DNA of 46,643 bases from Treponema sp. UBA4377 (GCA_002391235.1 DGRX01000013.1:145825-192467), one strand, 5' to 3'. Positions 23,647 to 32,885 are shown, counted from the first letter of the stretch. Program-made: numbers and translations. Notes: generated by a model not told the origin, from the sequence alone.

Positions 23647-25018
23647 GGACAGCCTCCTCTTCGCTTTTGTATTCATGAAGGATGTAGCGTTTGTCGTCGT
23701 CGATCAATTCGATCATAAGCGACGCGATTTCCCTGTCAAACTGGCTTCCGCTTCCGTTCGCGATTTGCTCTTTAACCGCCGCTTGATCCATCGGCTTTCT
23801 GTAACTGCGGCTGGAAGTCATCGCGTCGTAAGCGTCTGCCACCGCGATTATTTTAGCTTCCAGCGGAATCTGTTCGCCGTGGAGTCCGTCCGGATAGCCG
23901 CGGCCGTCAACGCGCTCGTGGTGCCAGCGCGCTCCAATCCTTAGTTCCGGCAAGAGCGAAACTTTTTCCAAAATCGTGGAGCCGATTGCCGGGTGCGCTT
24001 TCATTTGCGCGTATTCTTGGTCCGTCAGCCGGCTGGTCTTGTTGATGATTTTTGAGGGAACGCCGACTTTTCCGATGTCGTGCAGGATTCCCATCATGAA
24101 AATTTGCTGGCATTTTTCAACGCTTAGGCCTTTTTTTTGCGCCAGCATCTTTGAGTAGCGGGCCACGCGCGCGGAGTGGCCGCTAGTGTAGTGGTCTTTC
24201 GCGTCGATTGTTTCTGCCAGCGTGTACATCATTTCCATCGTGAGGCGCTCTATTTTTTCGCGGCGCTGCGTGGCTTCGGCGGTTTTTTGCTCCACGCTGG
24301 CCCTTAGGGCGCGCTGCAAGTTTTCCAATTCGCTTATGGTGGAAATCATCGCCTGGTCGTCCGGCGTTTCTATCGTGAGCAAAAGCGCGGTTGAAAAAAG
24401 AACGAAGGCAAAGGAGACTATTCTAAATGACGGGCAGACGAACGCTTGGACAAAGGGGAGCGCGATCGTCGCTTCGTAAAGCAGGCATAGGACCGTTATT
24501 TGCTGCTTGTTGAACTTTTGGGCGTGCCGGCCCATTTGGCTCGCGCTGTGGAGCGCGAAGAAGGCCGAAAAAACCGGCAGGATTACAAAGAATTTTCCCT
24601 TTATCAAGGAATAATCGTCTTCAATGAAGAACAAAAAGCTGGTGTTGGCGTTGACTAGCAAGAAAACCACAAAAACAGGAAAGATGAATTTTGTGACGAT
24701 CTTCCGTTCACGCTGCGCCTCGCTCTTAGTGAAAATGTACGCGTTTGTGTAAGCTAGGACGCTTTGCGAAAAGGCTAGGAACGAAAACAAATAAAAGGAA
24801 TAAAGAAGACATTCCAAAAAAGAGCCGGCCTTGAGCCTTATCGAAAGGCAGGCAAGATAGTCCGTGACGCACAAAAGCAAGTTGCAAAAAACCAAGCGCT
24901 TAAAGGCGCGGTTTCCAAGGCTTTGCTCAGAATATTTTGTGAACGTGTAAAAAGTCACCGCTAGGGCGACAAAAAAAGAGACTATGTCAAAATCAGTGAC
25001 AAGATTCGCGCTGCTCAT
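23636..25018 (-). CDS. 7TM-sensor HD-GYP domain protein (c-di-GMP phosphodiesterase)
   Basis: A 460-residue protein with about seven membrane segments (residues about 10-215), a coiled coil (about 225-262), and an HD-GYP domain with the full set of motifs: DHYTSGHSARVARYSKML, ILHDIGKVGVPSKI (HD 313-314), HPAIGSTIL, WHHERVDGRGYPDGL (365-379) and IAVADAYDAMTSSRSYRKPM. Catalytic activity on c-di-GMP is expected. It is first in a two-gene unit with the divergent HD-GYP paralogue. AGGACAA precedes the ATG at 25018. The N-terminal sensor resembles those of its neighbour and of the cyclase-like protein at 42865-44187. Confidence 0.92.
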   Translation of the reverse strand: MSSANLVTDFDIVSFFVALAVTFYTFTKYSEQSLGNRAFKRLVFCNLLLCVTDYLACLSIRLKAGSFLECLLYSFYLFSFLAFSQSVLAYTNAYIFTKSEAQRERKIVTKFIFPVFVVFLLVNANTSFLFFIEDDYSLIKGKFFVILPVFSAFFALHSASQMGRHAQKFNKQQITVLCLLYEATIALPFVQAFVCPSFRIVSFAFVLFSTALLLTIETPDDQAMISTISELENLQRALRASVEQKTAEATQRREKIERLTMEMMYTLAETIDAKDHYTSGHSARVARYSKMLAQKKGLSVEKCQQIFMMGILHDIGKVGVPSKIINKTSRLTDQEYAQMKAHPAIGSTILEKVSLLPELRIGARWHHERVDGRGYPDGLHGEQIPLEAKIIAVADAYDAMTSSRSYRKPMDQAAVKEQIANGSGSQFDREIASLMIELIDDDKRYILHEYKSEEEAVHES

Positions 25019-25102
25019 TTGTCCTACTTTATATAAACATTGATTCTATCATAGGCGGGCGATTTTTTCAAGGTTTAAGGCTTGTCAATGATTGGGCGAC
25101 CC

Positions 25103-25131
25103 TTGAAATTCTGGCCGCAAAGCGCTAAAAT
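25103..25131 (+). promoter_or_regulatory. Sigma70 promoter of gltX-luxS
   Basis: TTGAAA (25103-25108), 17-nt spacer ending in GCGC, TAAAAT (25126-25131). It leaves a leader of about 34 nt with a GAGGT Shine-Dalgarno before the gltX ATG. Confidence 0.7.
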
Positions 25132-25171
25132 CTTTACCGCAATTTTTTAACGATTTTATTGAGGTATCCAT

Positions 25172-26749
25172 ATGTCAGACACAGAAGTCAGAGTAAGATA
25201 CGCGCCGTCGCCGACAGGAATGCAGCACATCGGCGGCGTTAGGACAGCGCTTTTCAATTACTTGTTCGCAAGAAGCAAGGGCGGAAAATTCATCCTGCGC
25301 CTTGAGGACACAGACCGAACGCGCTACGGCGAGGAATACGTAAAGAACCTTTACGACACGATGAGCTGGCTTGGCTTGGAATGGGACGAAGGCGGAGACA
25401 AGGGCGGCGAGTACGGCCCCTACGTCCAGAGCCAGCGCTTTGACCTTTACAAAAAATACGCCGAAGAGCTGGTCGCCAAAGGCGAGGCCTACTACTGCTT
25501 TTGCGACGCTGAGCGCTTGGAGCGCATCCGTAAAATTCAGACTGAAAACAAAATGGCTCCCGGCTACGACAGAAACTGCCGCCACCTTACCCCCGAAGAA
25601 GTCAAGGCCAACCTTGACGCGGGAAAGCCTTACGTAATCCGCCTAAAGGTTCCGCTTGAAGGCGAGACAAAATTCCACGACCACCTCTTGGGCGACATCA
25701 TTTGGAAAAACGAGGACATCTCTCCCGACCCGGTTTTGCTTAAAAGCGACGGCTTTCCCACTTACCATTTGGCCAACATCGTCGACGACCATTTTATGAA
25801 GATAAGCCATGTAATGCGCGCGCAGGAATGGATTCCGTCAACGCCGCTCCACGTGCAAATGTACCGCGCCTTTGGCTGGGAGCACCCGGAGTTCTGCCAC
25901 CTTCCGATGGTCAACGGCTCGGACGGAAAAAAGCTTTCTAAGCGCCACGGCTCCACAAGCCTCAACGAATTCCGCGCCCGCGGCTACCTTCCGCAGGCCA
26001 TCATCAACTACGTGGCCTTGCTCGGCTGCTCTTACGAGGAAGGCAAGGAATTTTACACGCTCGAAGAGTTGGCCGCGTCCTTTAAGCTGGAACACCTTAA
26101 CAAGGCGCCGGCGGTCTTTGACTACAAAAAATTGGAGTACTACAACGGAAACTACATCCGCATGCTTAGCGACGAGGACCTTTACAAGTGGACGCTTCCA
26201 TTCATAACAGGAACCGGAGACGCCGCGCTTGAAATCAATCCCGAAAACCCGCAACCAAAGCCAAAGGTGGGCCCCGAATATTCCGGCGTCGCTCTTGGAG
26301 ACGACGGCGAGCCTGTTTGCGTGGACAAGAGCATGAACATGTCAAGCGCCGACGTCAAGGCCGCGCTGATGAAGCTTATGCCGCTTATCAAGGAGCGCCT
26401 AAAGTATTTGACCGACGCCGCGGAAATGGTCCGCTTTTTGTTCACCGAGCCGGCCGTTCCGCCAAAAGACCAGATTATTCCCAAAAAGCTTGACGAAGCC
26501 AAGACAAAGGAAGTTTTGCTGAAGGCCAAGGACTTTGTCGAAAAGATTTTCGGCATGAGCCACGAGGAGGCGGAGGAGTTGGGCCGCAAGATGTCCGAGG
26601 AAATCGGAGTCAAGATGGGCGACTTTATGATGCCCATCCGCATGGCCGTAACCGGAAGCCGCGTAAGCCCGCCGCTCATCGGCTCGATTTTGATTTTGGG
26701 AAAAGACGAAGCGCTCGCGCGATTGGAAAGAACAATCGCCTCATTTTAA
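25172..26749 (+). CDS. gltX: Glutamyl-tRNA synthetase
   Basis: Class I aminoacyl-tRNA synthetase that charges tRNA-Glu. The 525-residue protein has the family start VRYAPSPTGMQHIGGVRTAL (HIGH-equivalent HIGG), ILRLEDTDRTRY, and the KMSKS-equivalent GKKLSKRHGST. The region around residues 345-400 carries an insertion (EINPENPQPKPKVGPEYSGV and following) that I do not see in standard short GluRS; spirochaetal enzymes of this subtype are somewhat long. GAGGT precedes the ATG. luxS follows after 10 nt. Confidence 0.96.
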   Translation: MSDTEVRVRYAPSPTGMQHIGGVRTALFNYLFARSKGGKFILRLEDTDRTRYGEEYVKNLYDTMSWLGLEWDEGGDKGGEYGPYVQSQRFDLYKKYAEELVAKGEAYYCFCDAERLERIRKIQTENKMAPGYDRNCRHLTPEEVKANLDAGKPYVIRLKVPLEGETKFHDHLLGDIIWKNEDISPDPVLLKSDGFPTYHLANIVDDHFMKISHVMRAQEWIPSTPLHVQMYRAFGWEHPEFCHLPMVNGSDGKKLSKRHGSTSLNEFRARGYLPQAIINYVALLGCSYEEGKEFYTLEELAASFKLEHLNKAPAVFDYKKLEYYNGNYIRMLSDEDLYKWTLPFITGTGDAALEINPENPQPKPKVGPEYSGVALGDDGEPVCVDKSMNMSSADVKAALMKLMPLIKERLKYLTDAAEMVRFLFTEPAVPPKDQIIPKKLDEAKTKEVLLKAKDFVEKIFGMSHEEAEELGRKMSEEIGVKMGDFMMPIRMAVTGSRVSPPLIGSILILGKDEALARLERTIASF

Positions 26750-26759
26750 GGAGACAAAA

Positions 26760-27254
26760 ATGGAAGTAGTTCAAAGCTTTACGATTGACCACACAAAGCT
26801 AAAGCCCGGCATTTACATTTCGCGCGAGGACAAGGGCTTTACCACCTACGACTTGCGCATAACTACGCCCAACAAGGAGCCTGCCGTCGCTCCCGGCGCG
26901 ATTCACAGCATCGAGCACTTGATGGCCACTTGGTTCCGCAACTCCCGCGTAAAGGAAGACGTCGTTTACGTTGGCCCTATGGGCTGCCTTACCGGAATGT
27001 ACGTCATCATGATGGGAAAGTATTCCGTCCAGGAAATGCGCGAGCTTACTATTGAATGTTTGGAATGGATTTTGACGCAGGACAAGGTTCCCGCGACGGA
27101 GCCTGAGTCTTGCGGAAACTATCTTTTGCACGACCTTCCGATGTGCAAGTGGGAGTGCGCTCGCTACCTTGACCGCCTTAAGAACGACTTTCACTGTGAG
27201 TACACAAAGCTTCAAGTCAAGCTTGAAGACGGCAAGGTTTTCGCCGACGCGTAA
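26760..27254 (+). CDS. luxS: S-ribosylhomocysteine lyase
   Basis: Cleaves S-ribosylhomocysteine to homocysteine and DPD, the precursor of AI-2, in the activated methyl cycle. The 164-residue length is normal. Metal and catalytic residues are visible: HSIEHL (His49, Glu52, His53), GPMGCLTGMY with Cys76, and SCGNYLLHDL with Cys118 as a metal ligand. A strong AAGGAG lies before the ATG and it is co-transcribed with gltX. No pfs/mtnN is in the window. Confidence 0.96.
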   Translation: MEVVQSFTIDHTKLKPGIYISREDKGFTTYDLRITTPNKEPAVAPGAIHSIEHLMATWFRNSRVKEDVVYVGPMGCLTGMYVIMMGKYSVQEMRELTIECLEWILTQDKVPATEPESCGNYLLHDLPMCKWECARYLDRLKNDFHCEYTKLQVKLEDGKVFADA

Positions 27255-27257
27255 TTA

Positions 27258-27341
27258 GCGGAACCGCGCAGCGTCCGCAAGGACGCGGTGATCCCGCTCG
27301 AAACAGCAATTATGGTCTTGCGTTCTTAATTAACGAGCGGC
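27258..27341 (-). repeat. Structured intergenic repeat, family 2, copy C
   Basis: On the minus strand: CCGCTCG, AATT, CGCAAGACC, TTTCGAGCGG, then ATCACCGCG and the hairpin GCGTCC-TTGC-GGACGC, then GCGGTTCC. Hairpin 2 in copy A is GCGACC-TAT-GGTCGC, so both sides of the stem have changed together. It overlaps the last codons and stop of the lipoprotein gene and fills the convergent gap after luxS. Confidence 0.6.
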
Positions 27342-27854
27342 GTTCATCTCGATTATCTTTTGCGCGGCTTTGAGCGCCTTGTCCACGCTTATTCTGTCGC
27401 GCGATGTGATCGAGCATGTGTAGCCGCCCATTTGCCAAACGGCCTTTCCGCATTTGTTTCCGTTGGCGTAGAACGTGATTTCGTGGCCGTCAACGGTTTG
27501 CGACGATTTTTCCGTGTAGATGTTGAAGTCGCCGCTGGGGTCGTTCTTTCCGGGGGCCTTTCTGATTCTTATTTCGTCGCCGCTTTCCGAGTCGTAAATC
27601 GCCTCTATCATTTGCTTTGGAATCGCGCGGTAAACCTGAATCGCGCAGTCTTCAAAAACGTCCAAAAGGTTAAAGTCAAAGCCTGCGGCTTTTTCCGCGT
27701 CTTTTAGGCTTTTGCAGCTTTTAAAGGGGTTGGCTATGCCGACGCTTTGCGGGGCAGGGGCCTTTTCGTCTTTTTTTTGCTTTTTCGCGCTGGCGCAGGC
27801 GCACAAGGCCGCAAGCGTTAAAATTGCGAGAATCGATTTTTTGATGACTTTCAT
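27330..27854 (-). CDS. Small secreted lipoprotein, DUF4367-like C-terminus
   Basis: A 174-residue protein. The signal sequence MKVIKKSILAILTLAALCAC ends in a lipobox (ALCAC), followed by a Lys-rich linker. The mature part has FKSCKSLKDAEKAAGFDFNL, IPKQMIEAIYDSESGDEIRI and AVWQMGGYTCSITSRDRIS; the last block resembles DUF4367-type domains in which a WxxxGYxYSL motif occurs. Function is unknown. The ATG at 27854 is chosen, with GGGAGC upstream; a TTG at 27869 overlaps that SD. It converges on luxS. The final codons lie inside the family 2 repeat. Confidence 0.7.
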   Translation of the reverse strand: MKVIKKSILAILTLAALCACASAKKQKKDEKAPAPQSVGIANPFKSCKSLKDAEKAAGFDFNLLDVFEDCAIQVYRAIPKQMIEAIYDSESGDEIRIRKAPGKNDPSGDFNIYTEKSSQTVDGHEITFYANGNKCGKAVWQMGGYTCSITSRDRISVDKALKAAQKIIEMNAAR

Positions 27855-28032
27855 AATGTTTGCTCCCAAAATTTTATTTCGCTGTTCGCGCGGGCTTAGT
27901 CGCGGGCGCGGTTGCCCGTCTGCCGTTTAGCGCATGGCTAGATTGTCGGCATAAATTCATTGTATCATAAATTCATCATTATTTCTAGCCCTAGCGGCAA
28001 AAAGCCTTTTTTCATTTTTTTTAAGTTTTCTA

Positions 28033-28061
28033 TTGTAAAAACCGAAAATTTAATGTATAAT
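28033..28061 (+). promoter_or_regulatory. Sigma70 promoter of the large TPR protein gene
   Basis: TTGTAA (28033-28038), 17-nt spacer, TATAAT (28056-28061). Transcription should start near 28068, giving a leader of about 37 nt with AGGTGGGG and AGGG before the ATG. Confidence 0.75.
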
Positions 28062-28104
28062 GGCAATTGGAATTTTTTTATTCCAGGTGGGGAAATTTTA
28101 GGGT

Positions 28105-31100
28105 ATGCCTGGCTATAGCCAATTAAAAAAACTCAGCGAAACTGTTCTCAAATTAGGAAACGAAATAAAGCTTCGCGCTGAGCGAGGCGAAAAGGCCGTT
28201 CCTGTTTTTATCCCCGACACAATAGAAGACATCGACGACAGCCAAGACTTTGTCCTTGGAATGCCGGAAAAACCCAAGCCGCCGGAGCCGGAAGAGCCCG
28301 AAACTCCGCCTGAAGAAGAGGCGGCTTCTGAAACGACGGACGTTAGCGTTGACGACCTTTTGAGCGGAATATCCGCCGGAGGGGACGCTCCGGATTTGAG
28401 CGCTTTTGGCGACGATTCTTCCGCTTCTTCAAGCAAAAGCAAGAGCAAAGGAAAAGGAAAGGGCAAGGCCGCAAAGGCGGAGCCAGAGCCCGAACCGGAG
28501 CCGGAGCCTCCGCCAAAGCCAAAAGGCATCAGCGGCTCAGGCTATTCCGGCTTTGGATTTGACGACGACGGAGTTTTGGAAAGCTCTCCTGACGACGGAA
28601 AAATGCCCGACATCGGCTCCCTTATGGGAGGCCCTGGAAAACCCGCCGCCGCGGCAAAGCCCTTTGACGGCGCCACCGGCATTCCAGAGCTTGACGCGAT
28701 CCTTAATCCCAACAAGGGAAAGGAAGAGGCCGCCGCTTCGGACATACCTGACTTGGATTCCATCTTGAATCCGCCAAAAGCGGCCGCCGAGCCGGTTCCA
28801 GAGCCGGCGCCAGTCGAAGACTTTTCAATCGAATCCATTCCCAGCGCGCCTGAGCCAGAGAGCGCGGTTCCGCAAGAAATTGATTTTGGCGACCTTGACG
28901 ATTTGCAAGTCGAGGACTACGCGGCTCCCGAAAAGGGCGAGGAGGCCTCAGCCGGCGACATTGACGCCAGCGCGCTTTTTGGAGACGACGTTGAAGACTT
29001 TGAAATGCCTTCTTCAGTCGAAAAGCCAAAAAAGAAAGACTTTAAGCCTCTTCCGCCGGAAGAGGACGACGCGATACTCAAACCGGACCTTTTTACCGAT
29101 GATTCAAAAGTTACGAAAGACAATCCGCCCTATTACGCCGCGGAGCCGGCTGGAGAGCCTTCCGGCCAGGCCGCGGCCAAAAAAGAGCCTGCGGTAGAAG
29201 AGCCCGCGGTCGAGGCGCCGGCGCCGGAAGAAAGCTTTGACTTTGACGACATTCCGGCCCTTGACGAGCTTTCCGCCGACGAAGAGCCGTTGGCCGAAGA
29301 AACGCCTGTCGATGAAGCGCCTGTCGAGGACGCCCTTGCGCAAGACGTTCCGGCCGCCGGCGCGCTTGACGACGGCCTTGGCGGCATGGACTTTGACTTG
29401 CCCGAAATGCCGGCGGAAGAAGCTCCGGCGGAAGAGGCTCCGGCGGAAGAAGCGCCGGCCGTTGATTTAGACGACCCCTTTGCCCAAAGCGAAAAAGAAT
29501 TTGAAGGCGGCGGGGCCATTGACCTTAACATGGACTTGCCCGAGGAATTTAGCGAAGTTCCCTCGGAAGTTTCGGCTTTGAATAATGACGGCCCGGTAGA
29601 AGAACCGGCGGCTGAAGAACCGGTTGCCGAAGAAGTTCCGATCGAAGAAACTCCAATCGATGAAACGCCGCTTGCGGAAGAGCCGCCCGCCGAGGACGCT
29701 CCCGCCGAAGAAGCGGCGGACGGCGGCTCAGACCTTGGCGCCGACTTTGGCGGCATGGACTTTGACATGCCCGACATGTCTGAAATGCCCGACATGGGCG
29801 GCGAAGAGCCCGCCGCGGAAGAAAGTCCGGCCGGAGGAAGTCCCGCTGAAAGCTTTGAAATGCCCGACATGGATTTTGGCGCGGCGGAAGGCGGACAAGA
29901 GATTTCGGCCGACGCGGTTGAAGCGCCCGCCGGCGACGCGGACATATTCAACACGGACGGAATGGACTTGGGCTCCTTTGACATGCCCGATTCATTCGGC
30001 GGCGAGGATTCCGCTCCCCAAGAGGACGGAGCGCTTCCAGGCGAAAGCATGGCCGGAACCGACGAAGCCACCGCGAGCGCGCTTGGCGACTTTAACATTC
30101 AGGACACCGACAGCCAGCTTTCAAAGGCCGGTGACGACTTTGCGCTTGAAGGCGCCGGAGACGACTTTAGCATTCCGGGCTTTTCTGAAGAGGGCGCCGA
30201 TCCCTACTCCAACGAAGGAAAGAAGGGCGCCGCTGTTGACCAAGTTGACTTTAGCGGAGCCGTGACGGGCGACGGAAAGCAGAGGACTTCCCTTACCGAA
30301 GAAGAATACGAAAAATTCAAGAAAAACCTGCGCGACTATCCTCTTAACGTTCGCATAGCCGTTGAGGACATGATCGCCAAAAACGAATTCACCGACGAAG
30401 TCGTTTTTGAAGTGATCGAAAAAATCTTGAAGAAAGTGACGGCCAGGCAGCTTGCCAACCATTTGGAAAAGATGCTTGACATAAGCCTGCCCGTTCCGCG
30501 CGACTACGAGCGCCGCAGCGCCGAAGAGTACGAGGCGTACAAGGCTTCTTTTGCCTACCAGTTAAAGAGCAGGATTCTTCCGGCGGTCATCATAGGCATT
30601 TTCGCCGCGATGATTTTGTTCTGCTTGGGCTTCCTTGGACATCGTTTTGTGTTCAAGCCCTTGATGGCTGAAAAGCTTTACAAGGAAGGCTATGTTCTTA
30701 TTCAGCATGATGAATACCCCTTGTCAAAAGACAAATTTGACGAGGCCCTCAAATACAAGTCAAAGAAAAAATGGTTCTTCAAATACGCCCGCGCCTATAG
30801 GGAAAAGAAGCAGTACGATTTGTCCGAGCTTTTCTACAAGAACATTCTAAAGCGCTTTGACCACGACAAGCAGGCAGGCCTTGAGTACGCCCAGATGGAA
30901 GTCGAGGACCTTGCCAACTACGAGCTTGCCGAAGAAATTCTTAAACGCGAAGTTTTGGACAACCACGTCAACGACGCGGACGGAATTTTGGCCTTGGGCG
31001 ACACATACCTTGAATGGGCCACGGAAAAGGATCCGGCCAAGTTTGACGACGCCTTCCAAACCTATTCAAAGCTGCAGCAGCTTTACGGCGGCAAGAATCC

Positions 31101-32274
31101 CAATTTGTACCAAAGCCGCTTCTTGCGCTACAACATACGCACCGACCAATTGAGAAACGTCTTGGAGCTAAAGGAATTCTTCTACGGCCAAGGCGAAAAG
31201 TCTTTGGGAGCCTCGGATTGGACGGAGCTTAGCGGCTACCTTATGGACAAGCAATACGGAGAGCTTCCGTTGGAACAGGAGTTCTTGCGCTCAAAAATCG
31301 AGGACGTCCGCGACATGATTTTGTACGCCGTAAAAGCCGCTCCCGAAGATCCAGTCGCAAACTACAATTTGTCCCGCTACTTGGTTAAGGTTGGAGACCA
31401 TAAAAAAGCCATTCAATCATTGAAGCAGACGGAAAAATTGTTTGACAAGGCGACAAACTTGCGCAAAAAGGCGATTTACAAACAGTTGGACAATTACAGG
31501 CTTTTGGGCGAGGAATACTTGTACGACCGGGAATATATTTTGGCGCGCGAAGAGTTCACCAAAGGCTTGAATTTATTTGAGAAAAAGAAGCGCTCAAGCA
31601 ATTTTGACTCTGACAAAAATGTTGGCGTCATGTACTCGGACATGGGAAACTTGGAGTACTTTATTTCTGGCGATTTGGACGCCGCGCGCGCCAATTACCA
31701 AAACTCAATTGACAACAAACACGACACGCCTTCAATCCGCTACAGGGTGGGCTACATCGATTACTCCAACGAAGACTATCAGAGCGCCTTGAACAACTTT
31801 ATCAAGGCTAGCCAGCAATTGCCTGACGATTCGCACACTTTGCTCGCCTTGGGCAACACCCTTTCAATCAAGGACGACAATTACGCCGCCCAAGGCTACT
31901 ACAAGCGCTTGCTTGACCGCCTTGACTTGATCCGCGAAAAGTTCGGAATCGTCTCTCCGCAAACCGACGAGAGGGCCGGCGACATGGTTGAAATTTACAT
32001 GAAGGCCGCCAACAACTTGGGCGTAAGCCTTTTCCGCATAGCGCGGCAAAGCGGTTCCAGCTCAAAGAACGCGGCTTCGCTGGTCAACTTCCAGGATTCA
32101 ATCCGCTACTACGACGCGATGACCAGGAACCAACAAACGATGGTCCGCCTGCCGGGAAGCAATTTGGCGGAGATGAACTTGCGCTACGCGACCAATCCTT
32201 TCCCCAAGTTTGAGCCGGAAATCTACACGGACATTCCGCGAGTCCTTGACGGCGAAAAGGGCCTTGAACAGTGA
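28105..32274 (+). CDS. Membrane-anchored TPR protein with long acidic disordered cytoplasmic domain (flagellar collar protein candidate)
   Basis: A 1,389-residue protein. Residues 1-55 (MPGYSQLKKLSETVLKLGNE ...) look conserved. Residues about 55-720 are acidic, Pro/Ala/Glu-rich and surely disordered, with reiterated GGMDFDMPDM, EAPAEEAPAEE and PELDAILNP units. A charged helical region follows (about 720-820), one membrane segment at about 824-846 (ILPAVIIGIFAAMILFCLGF), then about 540 residues of TPR-like helices (KDKFDEALKYKSKKKWFFKY, ARANYQNSIDN, YQSALNNFIKASQQL) presumably in the periplasm. This resembles spirochaetal periplasmic flagellar collar proteins (Flc family of Borrelia); I propose that role only by architecture and taxon. 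The next gene overlaps its stop by 4 nt (GTGA). Confidence 0.75.
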   Translation: MPGYSQLKKLSETVLKLGNEIKLRAERGEKAVPVFIPDTIEDIDDSQDFVLGMPEKPKPPEPEEPETPPEEEAASETTDVSVDDLLSGISAGGDAPDLSAFGDDSSASSSKSKSKGKGKGKAAKAEPEPEPEPEPPPKPKGISGSGYSGFGFDDDGVLESSPDDGKMPDIGSLMGGPGKPAAAAKPFDGATGIPELDAILNPNKGKEEAAASDIPDLDSILNPPKAAAEPVPEPAPVEDFSIESIPSAPEPESAVPQEIDFGDLDDLQVEDYAAPEKGEEASAGDIDASALFGDDVEDFEMPSSVEKPKKKDFKPLPPEEDDAILKPDLFTDDSKVTKDNPPYYAAEPAGEPSGQAAAKKEPAVEEPAVEAPAPEESFDFDDIPALDELSADEEPLAEETPVDEAPVEDALAQDVPAAGALDDGLGGMDFDLPEMPAEEAPAEEAPAEEAPAVDLDDPFAQSEKEFEGGGAIDLNMDLPEEFSEVPSEVSALNNDGPVEEPAAEEPVAEEVPIEETPIDETPLAEEPPAEDAPAEEAADGGSDLGADFGGMDFDMPDMSEMPDMGGEEPAAEESPAGGSPAESFEMPDMDFGAAEGGQEISADAVEAPAGDADIFNTDGMDLGSFDMPDSFGGEDSAPQEDGALPGESMAGTDEATASALGDFNIQDTDSQLSKAGDDFALEGAGDDFSIPGFSEEGADPYSNEGKKGAAVDQVDFSGAVTGDGKQRTSLTEEEYEKFKKNLRDYPLNVRIAVEDMIAKNEFTDEVVFEVIEKILKKVTARQLANHLEKMLDISLPVPRDYERRSAEEYEAYKASFAYQLKSRILPAVIIGIFAAMILFCLGFLGHRFVFKPLMAEKLYKEGYVLIQHDEYPLSKDKFDEALKYKSKKKWFFKYARAYREKKQYDLSELFYKNILKRFDHDKQAGLEYAQMEVEDLANYELAEEILKREVLDNHVNDADGILALGDTYLEWATEKDPAKFDDAFQTYSKLQQLYGGKNPNLYQSRFLRYNIRTDQLRNVLELKEFFYGQGEKSLGASDWTELSGYLMDKQYGELPLEQEFLRSKIEDVRDMILYAVKAAPEDPVANYNLSRYLVKVGDHKKAIQSLKQTEKLFDKATNLRKKAIYKQLDNYRLLGEEYLYDREYILAREEFTKGLNLFEKKKRSSNFDSDKNVGVMYSDMGNLEYFISGDLDAARANYQNSIDNKHDTPSIRYRVGYIDYSNEDYQSALNNFIKASQQLPDDSHTLLALGNTLSIKDDNYAAQGYYKRLLDRLDLIREKFGIVSPQTDERAGDMVEIYMKAANNLGVSLFRIARQSGSSSKNAASLVNFQDSIRYYDAMTRNQQTMVRLPGSNLAEMNLRYATNPFPKFEPEIYTDIPRVLDGEKGLEQ
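29411..29460 (+). repeat. In-frame tandem repeat in the TPR protein gene
   Basis: Three tandem 15-nt units (CCGGCGGAAGAAGCT-type) encode PAEEAPAEEAPAEEAPA. Copies differ mainly at third codon positions. Similar but more diverged units (EEPAAEEPVAEE, EEPPAEDAPAEEA) follow at about 29600-29715. This is a likely site of length variation. Confidence 0.7.
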
Positions 32275-32885
32275 AAATATACTGTCCTTTTGTCGGCGTT
32301 CTTTGGAAACGCAGGCTGATAGTTTTGTACAAGGAAATCTTTAGAAAATCGATTCACTTGTGCTCCGGCTTTGTTCCCTTGCTTCTAAAAATCTCATACC
32401 CAATCACAATCGCGCTTCTTTGCTTTGCCGGAGCCTTTTACACGCTGACCCAAATTCTTTCATTGCGGGGCGTAAAGGTGCCGTTGGTGTCCGACATAAC
32501 TGACATGGCCGCCCGTGAGCGCGACCGCGGCAAATTTGTCTTGGGCCCATTGACGCTTGTGGCGGGAATATTGCTTGCGGCCCTTTTATGCCCTCCCAAG
32601 GCCGCCGCGGTCGGAATTTTGGCGCTGGCCTTTGGCGACGGCTTGGCAAGCCTTGCCGGAAAATTTTTGGGAAACCTTCGCATTCCGCATACGGGAGGAA
32701 AAACTTGCGCCGGAAGCCTTATGTGCTTTGTCGCGATTTTTGTTTCAAGCTTTTGCGTGACGGGAAGGGCAGACCTTTCGCTTGCGGCGGCCCTTTGCGG
32801 AATGTTCATAGAAGTCCTTCCGTTAAAGGACTTTGACAATATTTTGATTCCCTTGCTTTTGGGAAAAGTCGCCCAATATTTTTAG
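32271..32885 (+). CDS. Dolichol/phytol kinase-like integral membrane protein (COG0170)
   Basis: A 204-residue protein with about six membrane segments. KEIFRKSIHLCSGFVPLLL near the start and LAFGDGLASLAGKFLG with GGKTCAGSLMCF are characteristic of the CTP-dependent polyprenol/diacylglycerol kinase and CDP-DAG synthase-like family. It would phosphorylate a lipid alcohol; substrate unknown. The GTG at 32271 overlaps the stop of the TPR gene by 4 nt, which suggests coupling. The first about 18 residues (KIYCPFVGVLWKRRLIV) are not typical, so a TTG at 32325 just before KEIFRKS is a possible alternative start. The stop overlaps the convergent membrane protein gene by 4 nt. Confidence 0.8.
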   Translation: MKIYCPFVGVLWKRRLIVLYKEIFRKSIHLCSGFVPLLLKISYPITIALLCFAGAFYTLTQILSLRGVKVPLVSDITDMAARERDRGKFVLGPLTLVAGILLAALLCPPKAAAVGILALAFGDGLASLAGKFLGNLRIPHTGGKTCAGSLMCFVAIFVSSFCVTGRADLSLAAALCGMFIEVLPLKDFDNILIPLLLGKVAQYF

